Assembly (NCBI RefSeq): GCF_004364645.1
Contig: NZ_SOAW01000001.1
Span: forward strand, 62,001 to 126,000
Source: Naumannella halotolerans
GTDB taxonomy: Bacteria; Actinomycetota; Actinomycetes; Propionibacteriales; Propionibacteriaceae
Length of the DNA: 64,000 nucleotides
Reading direction: 5' to 3'
Shown: piece by piece, positions 35,070-43,675 of the stretch
Layout: each line of letters begins with the position of its first letter
How positions within the stretch are numbered: position 1 is the first letter of the stretch
Translations under genes and position numbers: made by a program
The notes under the pieces: model-generated
Databases searched by the model: none
What the model was told of the DNA's origin: nothing
Seen by the model: only the letters and a program-made list of their open reading frames with translations

Positions 35070-35644
35070 TGCAGTTCTCGGAGGTGTTGCAACGGCGGCG
35101 GATGATCCGGCGGTTCGATCCCCGGGCGGTCGCCGATGATCAACTCAGCGCGGTGTTGGAGGCCGGTCTGCGGGCACCGTCGGCCGGATTCAGTCAGGGC
35201 GTGAGCCTGCTGGCCCTCACCGGGGGACAGGCGGACCGGTTCTGGCAGGTCAGCGCCGGTGAGCGAGGCTCGAGGTGGCTGGACGACATGCGGCAGGCAC
35301 CGGTGATCATCACCGTCTGGACCAGTGAGCTGAGCTATCGCCGTCGCTATGCCGAACCGGACAAGGGGCGTCGCGTGGATGCGGTCTGGGAGGTTCCCTG
35401 GTGGTGGGTCGATGCCGGTGCGGTGATCGAGAACCTGCTGCTGGCCGCCGCCGACAACGATCTCGCCGCAGCGCTCTTCGGGGTCCGTGGGATCGAACAG
35501 GTACGCGCGGCCTTCGGCGTACCGGACGAACAGGCCAGTGCCGGCGCGATCGCCCTGGGTCATCGCGCTCCGGACGAGACCCCGCGCGGATCGGCGACCC
35601 GCCGCGCACGGCGTACCGATGCCATTCGCATCGACCACTGGTGA
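35069..35644 (+). CDS. FMN-dependent nitroreductase family protein
   Basis: A 191-residue nitroreductase-fold flavoprotein (VLQRRRMIRRFDPRAVADDQ, GLRAPSAGFSQGVSLLAL, WWVDAGAVIENLLLAAADN), with the Arg/Ser FMN phosphate contacts near the N-terminus. Its ATG overlaps the tatD stop codon (TGATG), so it is co-translated. The downstream ksgA promoter box begins only three bases after its stop codon. Substrate unknown. Confidence 0.8.
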   Translation: MQFSEVLQRRRMIRRFDPRAVADDQLSAVLEAGLRAPSAGFSQGVSLLALTGGQADRFWQVSAGERGSRWLDDMRQAPVIITVWTSELSYRRRYAEPDKGRRVDAVWEVPWWWVDAGAVIENLLLAAADNDLAAALFGVRGIEQVRAAFGVPDEQASAGAIALGHRAPDETPRGSATRRARRTDAIRIDHW

Positions 35645-35646
35645 AC

Positions 35647-35652
35647 TAGGGT
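35647..35652 (+). promoter_or_regulatory. Leaderless-type -10 box of ksgA
   Basis: TAGGGT, seven bases before the ATG at 35660, with no ribosome binding site in between. Confidence 0.65.
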
Positions 35653-35659
35653 CATCTGC

Positions 35660-36499
35660 ATGCCAGCCGCCCTGCTCGATCCCCGCACCATCCGGGAGCT
35701 CGCTGCCGGTCTCGACCTGCGGCCGACCAAACAGCGCGGCCAGAACTTCGTCCATGACGCGAACACCGTCCGCCGGATCGTCACTGCCGCCGAACTGACC
35801 CCGGCCGAACCGGTGCTGGAGATCGGACCGGGGCTCGGGTCGCTGACGCTGGGACTGCTGGAGGCCGGTCACCCGGTGACGGCGATCGAGATCGATGATC
35901 GACTCGCCGGACTGCTGCCGCAGACCGTCGCCGAACGGCTGCCGTCGGCGCATTTGCAGGTGATCACCGCCGATGCCCTGACCGTGACCGACCTGCCCGA
36001 TCCGGCGCCGACCGCCCTGGTGGCGAATCTGCCCTACAACGTCTCGGTGCCCGTGCTGTTGACCATGTTCGAGCGGTTCGACAGCCTGCGCAGCGGGTTG
36101 GTGATGGTGCAGGCCGAGGTGGCCGATCGGCTGGCGGCGCCGCCGGGTTCGCGTACCTACGGTGTGCCGTCGGCGAAGATCGCCTGGTACAGCCGTGCCC
36201 GCCGGGTGGGCACGGTGCCGCCGAAGGTGTTCTGGCCGGTACCCAATGTCGAGTCCGGGCTGGTCCGCCTGGGCCGCCATGACCCGCCGCCGACCACCGC
36301 GACCCGACAGCAGGTCTTCGCCGTCGTCGATGCCGCCTTCGCCCAGCGGCGGAAGATGCTGCGTTCGGCACTGTCGGGGCTCTTCGGCGGCTCCGCCGCA
36401 GCAGCCGAGGCGCTGACCGAGGCCGGGGTGGATCCGCAGGCGCGGGGCGAGTCGATCGACATCGCCGGGTTCGCCCGGATCGCCGAACGGATAGGTTGA
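35660..36499 (+). CDS. ksgA: 16S rRNA (adenine(1518)-N6/adenine(1519)-N6)-dimethyltransferase
   Basis: A 279-residue Rossmann-fold SAM methyltransferase that dimethylates A1518 and A1519 near the 3' end of 16S rRNA. Motifs: [30 protein letters not shown] (SAM motif I), [25 protein letters not shown] (catalytic NLPY) and [14 protein letters not shown]. The ATG at 35660 follows TAGGGT by seven bases. Its stop codon overlaps the ispE promoter box. The ksgA-ispE order is conserved across Actinobacteria. Confidence 0.93.
   Translation: MPAALLDPRTIRELAAGLDLRPTKQRGQNFVHDANTVRRIVTAAELTPAEPVLEIGPGLGSLTLGLLEAGHPVTAIEIDDRLAGLLPQTVAERLPSAHLQVITADALTVTDLPDPAPTALVANLPYNVSVPVLLTMFERFDSLRSGLVMVQAEVADRLAAPPGSRTYGVPSAKIAWYSRARRVGTVPPKVFWPVPNVESGLVRLGRHDPPPTTATRQQVFAVVDAAFAQRRKMLRSALSGLFGGSAAAAEALTEAGVDPQARGESIDIAGFARIAERIG
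36492..36497 (+). promoter_or_regulatory. Leaderless-type -10 box of ispE inside the ksgA 3' end
   Basis: TAGGTT, six bases before GTG at 36504. It overlaps the ksgA stop codon (36497-36499), so ispE may have its own leaderless transcript in addition to read-through. Confidence 0.55.
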
Positions 36500-36503
36500 C
36501 CCC

Positions 36504-37424
36504 GTGGTTTCCCAAGTGGTCAGCAACCGGGTGTCGGTCCGCGTTCCGGCCAAGATCAATCTCGCGTTGGCCGTCGGTCCCAGGGCCGATGACGGCTATC
36601 ACCCGCTGACCACCGTCTTCGAGGCTGTGTCGCTGTTCGACGAACTGCAGGTGGAGGCGACCGATGCCGCCGGAATCTCGGTGAAGGTCACCGGTCTCGG
36701 CGCCGAACACGTCCCCACCGATCCGCGGAATCTCGCGGTGCAGGCCGCGCAACTGCTGGCCGACACCTTCGAGATCGACACCGACGGTCTGGCGATCACC
36801 ATTCGTAAGGGAATCCCGGTCTCCGGGGGCATGGCCGGCGGGTCAGCCGACGCCGCCGGGGCGCTGCTCGCCTGTTCGGTGCTGTGGGACATCGACATCG
36901 ACGCCGACGAGATCCGTGCACTCGCCGCCGAGCTGGGCAGTGACGTCCCCTTCGCCCTGCTCGGAGGTACGGCCATCGGCACCGGGCGGGGGACCGAGTT
37001 GGTGCCGGTGCTGAACCGCGGCCGGCGCCACTGGGTGCTGGTCTTCGGGGAGAGCGGTCTGTCCACCGCCGAGGTCTACCGCCGCTTCGACGAACTGCGG
37101 CCCGACGGTTGTGAACTGGAGGTCCCCGACGACCTGATGGCGGCGCTCACCGCCGGGCCGGTGACGAAACTGGCCGACTCCCTGCGCAACGACCTGGCCG
37201 AGGCTGCGCTCGACCTGCGCCCGGAACTGGCCGACACCTTGGCCGAAGGAGTGGACGTCGGGGCACTGGCCGGTCTGCTCTCCGGATCGGGACCGACCTG
37301 TGCCTTCCTCTGTGCCGACGAGTCCGCCGCGATCGACGTCTCCGGGCGGTTGTCGCGCTCCCTTCCTCCGGATCGGGTACGGCGGGTGACCGGGCCGGTG
37401 CCCGGAGCCCGCCTGCTCGGGTGA
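36504..37424 (+). CDS. ispE: 4-diphosphocytidyl-2-C-methyl-D-erythritol kinase
   Basis: A 306-residue GHMP kinase of the MEP isoprenoid pathway, which phosphorylates CDP-ME at the 2-hydroxyl with ATP. Motifs: VRVPAKINLALAVGPR, PVSGGMAGGSADAAGALLA (ATP-binding loop), LGSDVPFALLGGTAIGTGRG and the C-terminal LLSGSGPTCAFL. Starts with GTG at 36504, six bases after TAGGTT. Four bases separate it from ksgA. Confidence 0.93.
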   Translation: MVSQVVSNRVSVRVPAKINLALAVGPRADDGYHPLTTVFEAVSLFDELQVEATDAAGISVKVTGLGAEHVPTDPRNLAVQAAQLLADTFEIDTDGLAITIRKGIPVSGGMAGGSADAAGALLACSVLWDIDIDADEIRALAAELGSDVPFALLGGTAIGTGRGTELVPVLNRGRRHWVLVFGESGLSTAEVYRRFDELRPDGCELEVPDDLMAALTAGPVTKLADSLRNDLAEAALDLRPELADTLAEGVDVGALAGLLSGSGPTCAFLCADESAAIDVSGRLSRSLPPDRVRRVTGPVPGARLLG

Positions 37425-37603
37425 GTTCTCAGTCCTCGACCGACGACCAGGACCCGCCCGCCGGGGGCAGCTGCCGGCGTAGCGTCGTGAACGCCTGATC
37501 GCCTCCGACAGCTGTGACCGGCGGGTCGCCGCGGACCACGTCGAGACGTCCATCAGATCAGTGTTCCATGGCACAGTGCACCGGAATCGCTGGCGGTTAC
37601 CTC

Positions 37604-37609
37604 TAGGGT
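37604..37609 (+). promoter_or_regulatory. Leaderless-type -10 box of the MarR gene
   Basis: TAGGGT, six bases before ATG at 37616; no ribosome binding site. Confidence 0.65.
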
Positions 37610-37615
37610 GATGCC

Positions 37616-38116
37616 ATGGAGTCGGACGAGGTCGATCGCGTCGTCGACGCGTGGGCCCGGGAACGGCCCGATCTCGACCTGACGCCGATGTACGTGATGA
37701 GCCGGGTCAGCCGGTTGGCCCAGCAGCTGGACCGTGCCCGATCGGCAGCCTTCAGCGGCCACGAGCTCACCGGCTGGGAGTTCGACGTGCTGGCCGCACT
37801 GCGGCGGATCGGCAAGCCCTATGTCCTCTCCCCGGGACGCTTGCTGGCCGAGACCCATGTCACCTCCGGGACCATGACCAATCGGATCGACCGGTTGGCT
37901 GCCCGCGGGCTGGTGAGCCGGGAACCGGATCCGGCCGATCGACGCGGGGTACGGGTGGCGCTGACCGAGAAGGGGCGGGTGGCCGTCGACGGCGCACTGG
38001 TCGACCTGGTCCGGATCGAGGACCAGTTGTTGTCCGGCCTGGCCGAGGAGGAACGCCAGGAGGTGGCCGACCTGCTGCGGCGGTTGATGCTCAGCTTTCC
38101 CCGCCCCACCCCCTGA
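37616..38116 (+). CDS. MarR-family transcriptional regulator
   Basis: A 166-residue winged-helix protein: LTGWEFDVLAALRRIG (helix 2), LAETHVTSGTMTNRIDRLAA (recognition helix), LVSREPDPADRRGVRVALTE (wing with the conserved DRR-G) and a C-terminal dimerisation helix. Starts behind a leaderless-type box. Neighbours are ispE and a YbaK protein; no exporter or enzyme is next to it, so the target is not evident. Confidence 0.85.
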   Translation: MESDEVDRVVDAWARERPDLDLTPMYVMSRVSRLAQQLDRARSAAFSGHELTGWEFDVLAALRRIGKPYVLSPGRLLAETHVTSGTMTNRIDRLAARGLVSREPDPADRRGVRVALTEKGRVAVDGALVDLVRIEDQLLSGLAEEERQEVADLLRRLMLSFPRPTP

Positions 38117-38146
38117 AACCGCAGACACGATGAACGGAGATTGCTG

Positions 38147-38626
38147 GTGAACGAGCAGGTGCCGATCCCGCGGGGCAGTGAACCGGTCCGTGCGCAGCTG
38201 GCGGCAGCCGGGGTGGAGGCCCGGACCGTGGTGCTGCCCGACTCGGCCCATACCGCGAAGGCGGCAGCGACGGCGATCGGCTGCCCGCTGGGAGCGATCG
38301 CCAGCTTGCTGTTCGTGATCGATGAGGTGCCGACCCTGGTGATGACCAGCGGAGCGCACCGGGTCGACACCGAGGTCATGGCCCGGGAGCTGGGTGCGGA
38401 GTCGGTGGCGATGGCGAACGCCAAGCAGGTACGCAGCGTCACCGGTCAGGTGATCGGTGGCGTCGCCCCGATCGGGCATCCGCAGCCGGTGCCGACCGTG
38501 ATCGACCGGACCCTGGCCGAGTTCGACCCGATCTGGAGCGCTGCCGGACATCCGCACACGGTGATGGCGCTGAGCTTCGAGCAACTGCGCGAACTCACCG
38601 GTGGGCGAGTGATCAGCGTCGCCTGA
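38147..38626 (+). CDS. YbaK/EbsC-family aminoacyl-tRNA deacylase-like protein
   Basis: A 159-residue prolyl-tRNA editing-domain protein. The substrate-binding Lys is in HTAKAAATAIGCPLGAIASL, with LVMTSGAHRVD and TGQVIGGVAPIGHPQPVPT, the GxxxPxG-type loop of the family. It should hydrolyse mischarged aminoacyl-tRNA in trans. GTG at 38147 has GGAGA six bases upstream. Its end overlaps the converging TetR gene by 14 bp. Confidence 0.87.
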   Translation: MNEQVPIPRGSEPVRAQLAAAGVEARTVVLPDSAHTAKAAATAIGCPLGAIASLLFVIDEVPTLVMTSGAHRVDTEVMARELGAESVAMANAKQVRSVTGQVIGGVAPIGHPQPVPTVIDRTLAEFDPIWSAAGHPHTVMALSFEQLRELTGGRVISVA

Positions 38627-39311
38627 GTACCCGCTCGGGCTCGGTCAGTCGGGGCCTGCGTTCGATCCCGGACAGGCCGTTCCAGGCCAGGTTCACCAGA
38701 TGGGCGGCGACCTGTTCCTTGCTCGGTCGGCGCTCGTCCAGCCACCACTGGCCGGTCATCGCGACCATGCCGACCAGCATCTGGGCATAGATCGGCGCGA
38801 TCTGCGGGTCAAGCCTGCGCTCGGCGAAGGCGTCGGCCAACAGATCGGTGACCTGGCTGCCGACCTCGGACAAGATGGTGGCGAACGAGCCGGAGGCCTG
38901 CCCCACCCCGGACCCGCGCGACAACAGCCGGAAACCGTCGGGACGGCGTTCGATGTAGTCCAGCAGGGCCAGTGTGGCGCGTTCCAACAGCACCCGGGAC
39001 TCGACGTCACTCACCACCTGCTCGGCGGGATCGGGGTCGTCGACACTGGGGTCCAATGCGGTGCGGATACCGTCGGACAACAGGCTCATCTCCCGGTCCA
39101 CGACCGCGCCGTAGAGGCCTTCCTTGCCGCCGAAGTGCTCATAGACGATCGGCTTGGAGACCTCGGCGCGAGCGGCGATCTCCTCCACCGAGGCACCTTC
39201 GTACCCGTGATCGGCGAAGACCGAGCGGGCGTGACCGAGCAGCTGTTCGCGGCGCTCGGCCCGGGTCATCCGGGGCCGGCGACCGCGGGGATCGGTGGTT
39301 CGCGATGGCAT
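38613..39311 (-). CDS. TetR/AcrR-family transcriptional regulator
   Basis: A 232-residue regulator. After a basic N-terminal arm (RTTDPRGRRPRMTRAERREQ), the DNA-binding domain reads GHARSVFADHGYEGASVEEIAARAEVSKPIVYEHFGGKEGLYGAVV. The ligand domain is Ala/Leu-rich with QWWLDERRPSKEQVAAHLVN near the end. ATG at 39311 is seven bases after CACACT on the minus strand, so the message may be leaderless. It is divergent from tRNA-Gln; the target is not evident. Confidence 0.85.
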   Translation of the reverse strand: MPSRTTDPRGRRPRMTRAERREQLLGHARSVFADHGYEGASVEEIAARAEVSKPIVYEHFGGKEGLYGAVVDREMSLLSDGIRTALDPSVDDPDPAEQVVSDVESRVLLERATLALLDYIERRPDGFRLLSRGSGVGQASGSFATILSEVGSQVTDLLADAFAERRLDPQIAPIYAQMLVGMVAMTGQWWLDERRPSKEQVAAHLVNLAWNGLSGIERRPRLTEPERVLRRR

Positions 39312-39380
39312 CGGGCCCAGTGTGCCGGATGACGTAAGGTGTCCGGAGGCCGGACGCACGCTAAGCTGCCGGTCGATCAT

Positions 39381-39462
39381 TCCCCGGTTGGTCTGCCGGC
39401 AGGGCCCGCCTGACTTTGAATCAGGACAAGCGACGTAGGTTCGACTCCTACCCGGGGAGCCA
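39381..39462 (+). tRNA. tRNA-Gln(TTG)
   Basis: A complete cloverleaf. Acceptor strands TCCCCGG (39381-39387) and CCGGGGA (39452-39458) pair fully. The anticodon stem CCTGA/TCAGG encloses loop CTTTGAA with anticodon TTG (glutamine). The T-arm is GTAGG-TTCGACT-CCTAC. The discriminator G at 39459 is followed by an encoded CCA. No element is seen integrated at its 3' end. Confidence 0.93.
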
Positions 39463-39560
39463 CCTGTGTGTGTTGCGCCGATCCGCTGTTCTCCGCGAGT
39501 CTGTGCGCACGGTTGCACCCTGATCGACCTCAGGGTGGGTTCGTTGCGCAAAGGAGTGTC

Positions 39561-40421
39561 ATGCCTGATCGGTCCGTACCCGTCGCCGTCGTCGGCACCT
39601 TGAACCTCGATCTGGTGGTCACGGTGGATCGCCGTCCGCAGGTGGGGGAGACGGTGATGGGCCGCGGACTGACCGAACGCCCCGGTGGCAAGGGAGCGAA
39701 CCAGGCGCGGGCCACCGGCGCCGGCGGTGCGATGGTCGGGGTCGTCGGTGACGACGATGCGGGACGGTTGATGACTCGGGCGCTGGCCGAGGCCGGTGTG
39801 GATGTGACCCATGTGACGACCTCGCCGACCGTCAGCGGGCGGGCGATCGTGGAGGTCGACGCCGCAGGCGACAACCGGATCGTGGTGATCGCCGGGGCCA
39901 ATCACGACCTGAGCGCCGACCAGGTGGTGGCCGCCCTGGACGCCCTCGACCCGCAGGTCGTGCTGACCCAGTTGGAGTCTCCGCTGGAGGTGACCGAGGC
40001 GGTTGCCGGCTGGAGCCGGGGTCACGGCCGACGGTTCATCCTGAACCCGAGCCCGGCGGTCGAGCTCGATCCCCAGCTGCTGGCGAGCGCGGACCCGCTG
40101 GTGGTCAACGCCGGTGAGGCGAGGTTCTACGCCGGCGCCGGCAGCGAGGACCCGGTGGTGCTCGTGAACCGGCTGCTGGAACGCGCCACCTCGGTGGTGA
40201 TGACCCTCGGCGGGGACGGTACGGTGGTCGCCGCCGACGGCCGGATCGAGCGGATCGAGACCCAGAAGGTCGACGTCGTCGACACCACCGGTGCCGGCGA
40301 CCATTTCGTCGGGGTGCTCGCCACCCTGCTCGCCGAGGGGCAGGGTCTCGTGCAGGCTGCCACCGCGGCCACTCGTGCGGCCACCGAGCTGGTCGCGACG
40401 CCGCTGTCGGCACGCTTCTGA
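39561..40421 (+). CDS. PfkB-family carbohydrate kinase (ribokinase-like)
   Basis: A 286-residue sugar kinase with the two PfkB signatures: GRGLTERPGGKGANQARATG near residue 40 and DTTGAGDHFVGVLATLLAEG near residue 245 (anion hole and catalytic Asp). The N-terminal VVGTLNLDLVV and VNAGEARFYAG (the NxxE magnesium motif) fit ribokinase. AAGGAG lies shortly before the ATG. There is no sugar transporter or LacI regulator nearby, so ribose is likely but not certain. A short hairpin CCGCAG/CTGCGG (40427-40440) follows the stop codon. Confidence 0.85.
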   Translation: MPDRSVPVAVVGTLNLDLVVTVDRRPQVGETVMGRGLTERPGGKGANQARATGAGGAMVGVVGDDDAGRLMTRALAEAGVDVTHVTTSPTVSGRAIVEVDAAGDNRIVVIAGANHDLSADQVVAALDALDPQVVLTQLESPLEVTEAVAGWSRGHGRRFILNPSPAVELDPQLLASADPLVVNAGEARFYAGAGSEDPVVLVNRLLERATSVVMTLGGDGTVVAADGRIERIETQKVDVVDTTGAGDHFVGVLATLLAEGQGLVQAATAATRAATELVATPLSARF

Positions 40422-40426
40422 CGAGA

Positions 40427-40440
40427 CCGCAGACCTGCGG
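40427..40440 (+). terminator. Short hairpin after the ribokinase-like gene
   Basis: CCGCAGACCTGCGG folds into a small stem directly after the stop codon. The rest of the 260-base gap to glmU holds no supported gene; TAGGAT at 40641-40646 is a likely -10 box of glmU. Confidence 0.35.
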
Positions 40441-40681
40441 AGAATCGGGGGCGTCCCTCGGTCCTCGGCCGCCTGTCACCTTGGGGATCCCTTCGGCAAC
40501 TTTCGCCGCCCAGCTGGCTCCCAGGGGGCCATGACTGCTGACGAATTGGGTACGGTGGCGCGCCGAGCCGACACCGGGCACAGCGGGTTGCCATGACGCG
40601 GACCGCTCGAAGGTGCGAAGCACCGGCCGGGCACACGCGTTAGGATCGTGCAGGTTCGGAACCGGTCCGTGAGGAGAAGGC

Positions 40682-42139
40682 GTGAGCGAATCCCCCGATC
40701 AGCAGCCAGTGGCGGCACTGATCATTCTGGCCGCAGGTGCGGGCACCCGGATGAAGTCGCGGAAGTCGAAGGTTCTGCACGAGGTGGCCGGCCGGTCGAT
40801 GCTCGGCTGGGCGGTGCACGCGGCCAATGGTGTGCACCCGCAGCGCCTCAGCGTGGTCGTGGGGCACCTGGCCGAGCAGGTCAGTGAGTACCTGCACGAG
40901 TTCGCCCCGGAGGCGACGACGGCCCTGCAGGCCGAGCAGCACGGGACCGGACATGCGGTGAAATGCGGTCTGGACCCGATGGGTGAGTTCAGCGGTGAGG
41001 TGGTGGTCACCTACGGCGACGTACCGCTGCTGAGTGCCGAGACCCTGCAGGCACTGGTGAGCGAGCACCGTACCGCGGCCAATGCGGTGACCGTGCTCAC
41101 TGCCCGGGTTCCCGATCCGACGGGGTACGGGCGGATCGTCCGCGACGCCTCGGGCAGGATCGTCGAGATCGTCGAGGATCGCGATGCCGACGAGTCCCAG
41201 AAGCAGATCGACGAGATCAACTCCGGCATCTATGTCTTCGACGCCGAGCTGTTGCGGGCCGGTCTGGCCCAGCTCGGGTCCTCCAATGCCCAGGGTGAGC
41301 AGTACCTGACCGATGTTCTGGGGTACGCGGTGAGCCGGGACCTGCCTGTCGGCGGGTACGTGACCGAGGACCCCTGGGAGACCGAGGGGGTCAACGACCG
41401 GCAGCAGCTCGCCCGGCTGGACCGCGAGGCGAACCGACGCCAGCTCGTCCGCTGGATGAAGGCCGGGGTGACGATCGTGGACCCGCTGAGCACCCGGATC
41501 ACCGCCGATGTGGGACTGGGGATCGACGTCACCTTGCAGCCGGGGACGATCCTGTCCGGCGCGACGACCGTCGGTGACGGGGCCGAGATCGGTCCCGACA
41601 CCCGGTTGCACGACACCGAGGTGGGGGCCGAGGCATCGGTGATCCGGACCGAGGCCAATCTGGCCGTGATCGGGGAGCGGGCCGTGGTCGGGCCGTTCAC
41701 CTACCTGCGGCCGGGCGCCGAACTCGGTGCGGGGGCCAAGGCAGGTGCCTTCGTCGAGGTGAAGGCGAGCACCATCGGCGAGGGGGCGAAGGTGCCGCAC
41801 CTGTCCTACATCGGCGACACCACCATCGGCGAGCGGGCCAATGTCGGGGCCGGCACGATCGTCGCCAACTACGACGGGGTGGCCAAGCACCGGACGCTGA
41901 TCGGCAAGGCGAGCTTCATCGGTTGCGGGACGACCCTGATCGCACCGGTCGAGGTCGCCGCCGGGACCTACATCGCTGCCGGCTCGACGATCACCGAGGC
42001 CGTGCCGGCCGGTGATCTCGGTGTCGCCCGCGGGCGGCAGCGCAATGTCGAGGGTTGGGTCGCGAAGCGGCGGGCGGGTACGCGTACCGCAGCAGCCGCC
42101 GAGGAGGCCGCGTCGGGCTCCTCACCTGTCGGCGAATGA
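40682..42139 (+). CDS. glmU: Bifunctional UDP-N-acetylglucosamine pyrophosphorylase / glucosamine-1-phosphate N-acetyltransferase
   Basis: A 485-residue enzyme making UDP-GlcNAc for peptidoglycan. The N-terminal pyrophosphorylase domain has LAAGAGTRMKSRKSKVLHEV and VVTYGDVPLLS. The C-terminal left-handed beta-helix has the repeated hexapeptides from GVTIVDPLSTRITADV onward, FTYLRPGAELGAGAKAGAFV and VGAGTIVANYDGVAKHRT with the acetyltransferase His region. GTG at 40682 has GAGGAGAAGG upstream, and TAGGAT (40641-40646) is a likely -10 box. prs follows about 65 bases downstream, as in most actinobacteria. Confidence 0.94.
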   Translation: MSESPDQQPVAALIILAAGAGTRMKSRKSKVLHEVAGRSMLGWAVHAANGVHPQRLSVVVGHLAEQVSEYLHEFAPEATTALQAEQHGTGHAVKCGLDPMGEFSGEVVVTYGDVPLLSAETLQALVSEHRTAANAVTVLTARVPDPTGYGRIVRDASGRIVEIVEDRDADESQKQIDEINSGIYVFDAELLRAGLAQLGSSNAQGEQYLTDVLGYAVSRDLPVGGYVTEDPWETEGVNDRQQLARLDREANRRQLVRWMKAGVTIVDPLSTRITADVGLGIDVTLQPGTILSGATTVGDGAEIGPDTRLHDTEVGAEASVIRTEANLAVIGERAVVGPFTYLRPGAELGAGAKAGAFVEVKASTIGEGAKVPHLSYIGDTTIGERANVGAGTIVANYDGVAKHRTLIGKASFIGCGTTLIAPVEVAAGTYIAAGSTITEAVPAGDLGVARGRQRNVEGWVAKRRAGTRTAAAAEEAASGSSPVGE

Positions 42140-42152
42140 GGCTTGTCTGCGC

Positions 42153-42166
42153 GGCCCGTCGGGGCC
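42153..42166 (+). terminator. Weak hairpin between glmU and prs
   Basis: GGCCC-GTCG-GGGCC: a 5-bp stem with a 4-base loop shortly after the glmU stop codon. It may only attenuate, since glmU and prs are usually co-transcribed. Confidence 0.3.
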
Positions 42167-42206
42167 ATGCAATGATCACCAGTGTCGTCGGCAGTCGGAG
42201 GAGACC

Positions 42207-43184
42207 ATGAGCGGGTTGAAGAAGGTACCGGAGAAGCATTTGATGCTCTTCTCCGGTCAGGCCTATCCGGAGTTGGCCGAGGAGGTCGCCGAACTCCTCG
42301 GTTGCGGACTCACCCCGACCCGCTCGGTCTCCTATGCGAACTCCGAGATCTACGTCCGCTTCGAGGAGTCGGTACGCGGCTCCGATGCGTTCGTGATCCA
42401 GAGCCACGCTGCGCCGGTGAACGAGGCGATCATGGAACAGTTGATCATGATCGATGCGCTGAAGCGGGCTTCGGCGGATCGGATCACGGTGGTCTCGCCG
42501 TTCTATCCCTATGCGCGACAGGACAAGAAGCACGCCGGCCGGGAGCCGATCTCGGCCCGGTTGATCGCCGATCTGTACAAGGCAGCCGGTGCTGACCGGA
42601 TCATGTCGGTGGACCTGCACGCGGCACAGATCCAGGGATTCTTCGACGGCCCGGTTGATCATCTGTGGGCGCTGCCGGTGCTGTCGGACTATGTGAAGGA
42701 GAAGTATGTCGGGGAGGACCTGACGATCGTCTCGCCGGATGCCGGCCGGGTACGGCTGGCCGATATGTGGACCGACAAACTGGATGCGCCGTTGGCGATC
42801 ATCCACAAGCGCCGGGATCCGAATGTGGCCAACACCGTTGCCGTCTACGAGGTGGTCGGTGAGGTCGAGGGCAAGGTCTGTCTGCTGGTCGACGACATGA
42901 TCGACACCGCCGGTACGATCTGCCAGGCCGCCGATGCATTGCTGGCCCGAGGAGCGAAGAAGGTGATCGCCGCGGCGACCCATCCGGTGCTCTCCGGCCC
43001 GGCCGGTGAGCGGCTCAACAACTCCGCCTTCGAGGAAGTGATCGTCACCAACACCTTGCCGATCCGGACCGATGTGGAGATGGACAAGCTGACGGTGCTG
43101 TCGATCGCGCCGCTGATCGCCCGGGCGATCCATGAGGTGTTCGAGGACGGTTCGGTGACCAAGCTGTTCGACGGGCAGTCCTGA
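42207..43184 (+). CDS. prs: Ribose-phosphate pyrophosphokinase
   Basis: A 325-residue PRPP synthetase that makes PRPP from ribose 5-phosphate and ATP for nucleotide, His and Trp synthesis and for cell-wall arabinose precursors. Motifs: GLTPTRSVSYANSEIYVRFE, FYPYARQDKKHAGREPIS (flexible catalytic loop), SVDLHAAQIQGFFDGPVDHL, VSPDAGRVRLAD and the PRPP-binding loop LLVDDMIDTAGTI. GGAGGAGACC precedes the ATG. The 86-base gap to the converging CMD gene contains a CGGTGA/TCACCG hairpin (43191-43210). Confidence 0.94.
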   Translation: MSGLKKVPEKHLMLFSGQAYPELAEEVAELLGCGLTPTRSVSYANSEIYVRFEESVRGSDAFVIQSHAAPVNEAIMEQLIMIDALKRASADRITVVSPFYPYARQDKKHAGREPISARLIADLYKAAGADRIMSVDLHAAQIQGFFDGPVDHLWALPVLSDYVKEKYVGEDLTIVSPDAGRVRLADMWTDKLDAPLAIIHKRRDPNVANTVAVYEVVGEVEGKVCLLVDDMIDTAGTICQAADALLARGAKKVIAAATHPVLSGPAGERLNNSAFEEVIVTNTLPIRTDVEMDKLTVLSIAPLIARAIHEVFEDGSVTKLFDGQS

Positions 43185-43190
43185 GACGTT

Positions 43191-43210
43191 CGGTGAGCAT
43201 ACGGTCACCG
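43191..43210. terminator. Hairpin between converging prs and CMD genes
   Basis: CGGTGA (43191-43196) pairs with TCACCG (43205-43210) around an 8-base loop, directly behind the prs stop codon. Confidence 0.35.
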
Positions 43211-43270
43211 CATCTGGAGCGTTGCAGGGAGTGCGGTCTGGCGCCAGCTCGAGTCCAAGGGGTCGAGCAG

Positions 43271-43675
43271 TCAGGTGACCGGGAGCAGGCCTCGTTCGGC
43301 GAAGACCTTCTTGGCGGTGAATGTCGCGTTCAGGGCACGGGGGAAGCCGCAGTAGACGGCGGTGTGCAGGAGCGCCTCGATGATTTGCTGCGGAGTGAGC
43401 CCGATGTTGAGAGCAGCATTGATGTGAACATCGAGCTGGGACTCGCAGCCGCCGAGCGCGGTGAGCATGCCGAGGGTCACGAGCTGCCGGTCACGGGGTT
43501 CCAGGCCGGGTCGCGAGTAGATCTCACCGAACCCCCAGGCGACAACCTGGTGGCCCAGTTCTGGGGATATGTCGCCGAGCGCGTCGATGACGTTCGCGCC
43601 GGCAGTTCCGTCGATGGCGTCCAGCACCTTCTTCCCGTGCTCGAAGCGCCGCTGTCGTTCGGCACTTTCAGACAT
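43271..43675 (-). CDS. Carboxymuconolactone decarboxylase family protein
   Basis: A 134-residue AhpD-like/CMD protein: HGKKVLDAIDGTAGANVIDA, ALGDISPELGHQVVAWGFGE, YSRPGLEPRDRQLVTLGMLTALGG and EALLHTAVYCGFPRALNATF, with the conserved Glu and His but not the CxxC of AhpD. It resembles 4-carboxymuconolactone decarboxylase of aromatic catabolism, but no aromatic genes are near, so its reaction is uncertain. Its ATG overlaps the merR stop codon by one base (TGATG), and both are expected to be induced together by the MerR effector. Confidence 0.82.
   Translation of the reverse strand: MSESAERQRRFEHGKKVLDAIDGTAGANVIDALGDISPELGHQVVAWGFGEIYSRPGLEPRDRQLVTLGMLTALGGCESQLDVHINAALNIGLTPQQIIEALLHTAVYCGFPRALNATFTAKKVFAERGLLPVT

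Noticed and set aside
39312-40304. N-terminal extension of the TetR frame
   Set aside because: The longer frame crosses the tRNA-Gln gene and the antisense of the ribokinase-like gene. The DNA-binding domain begins just after the ATG at 39311.
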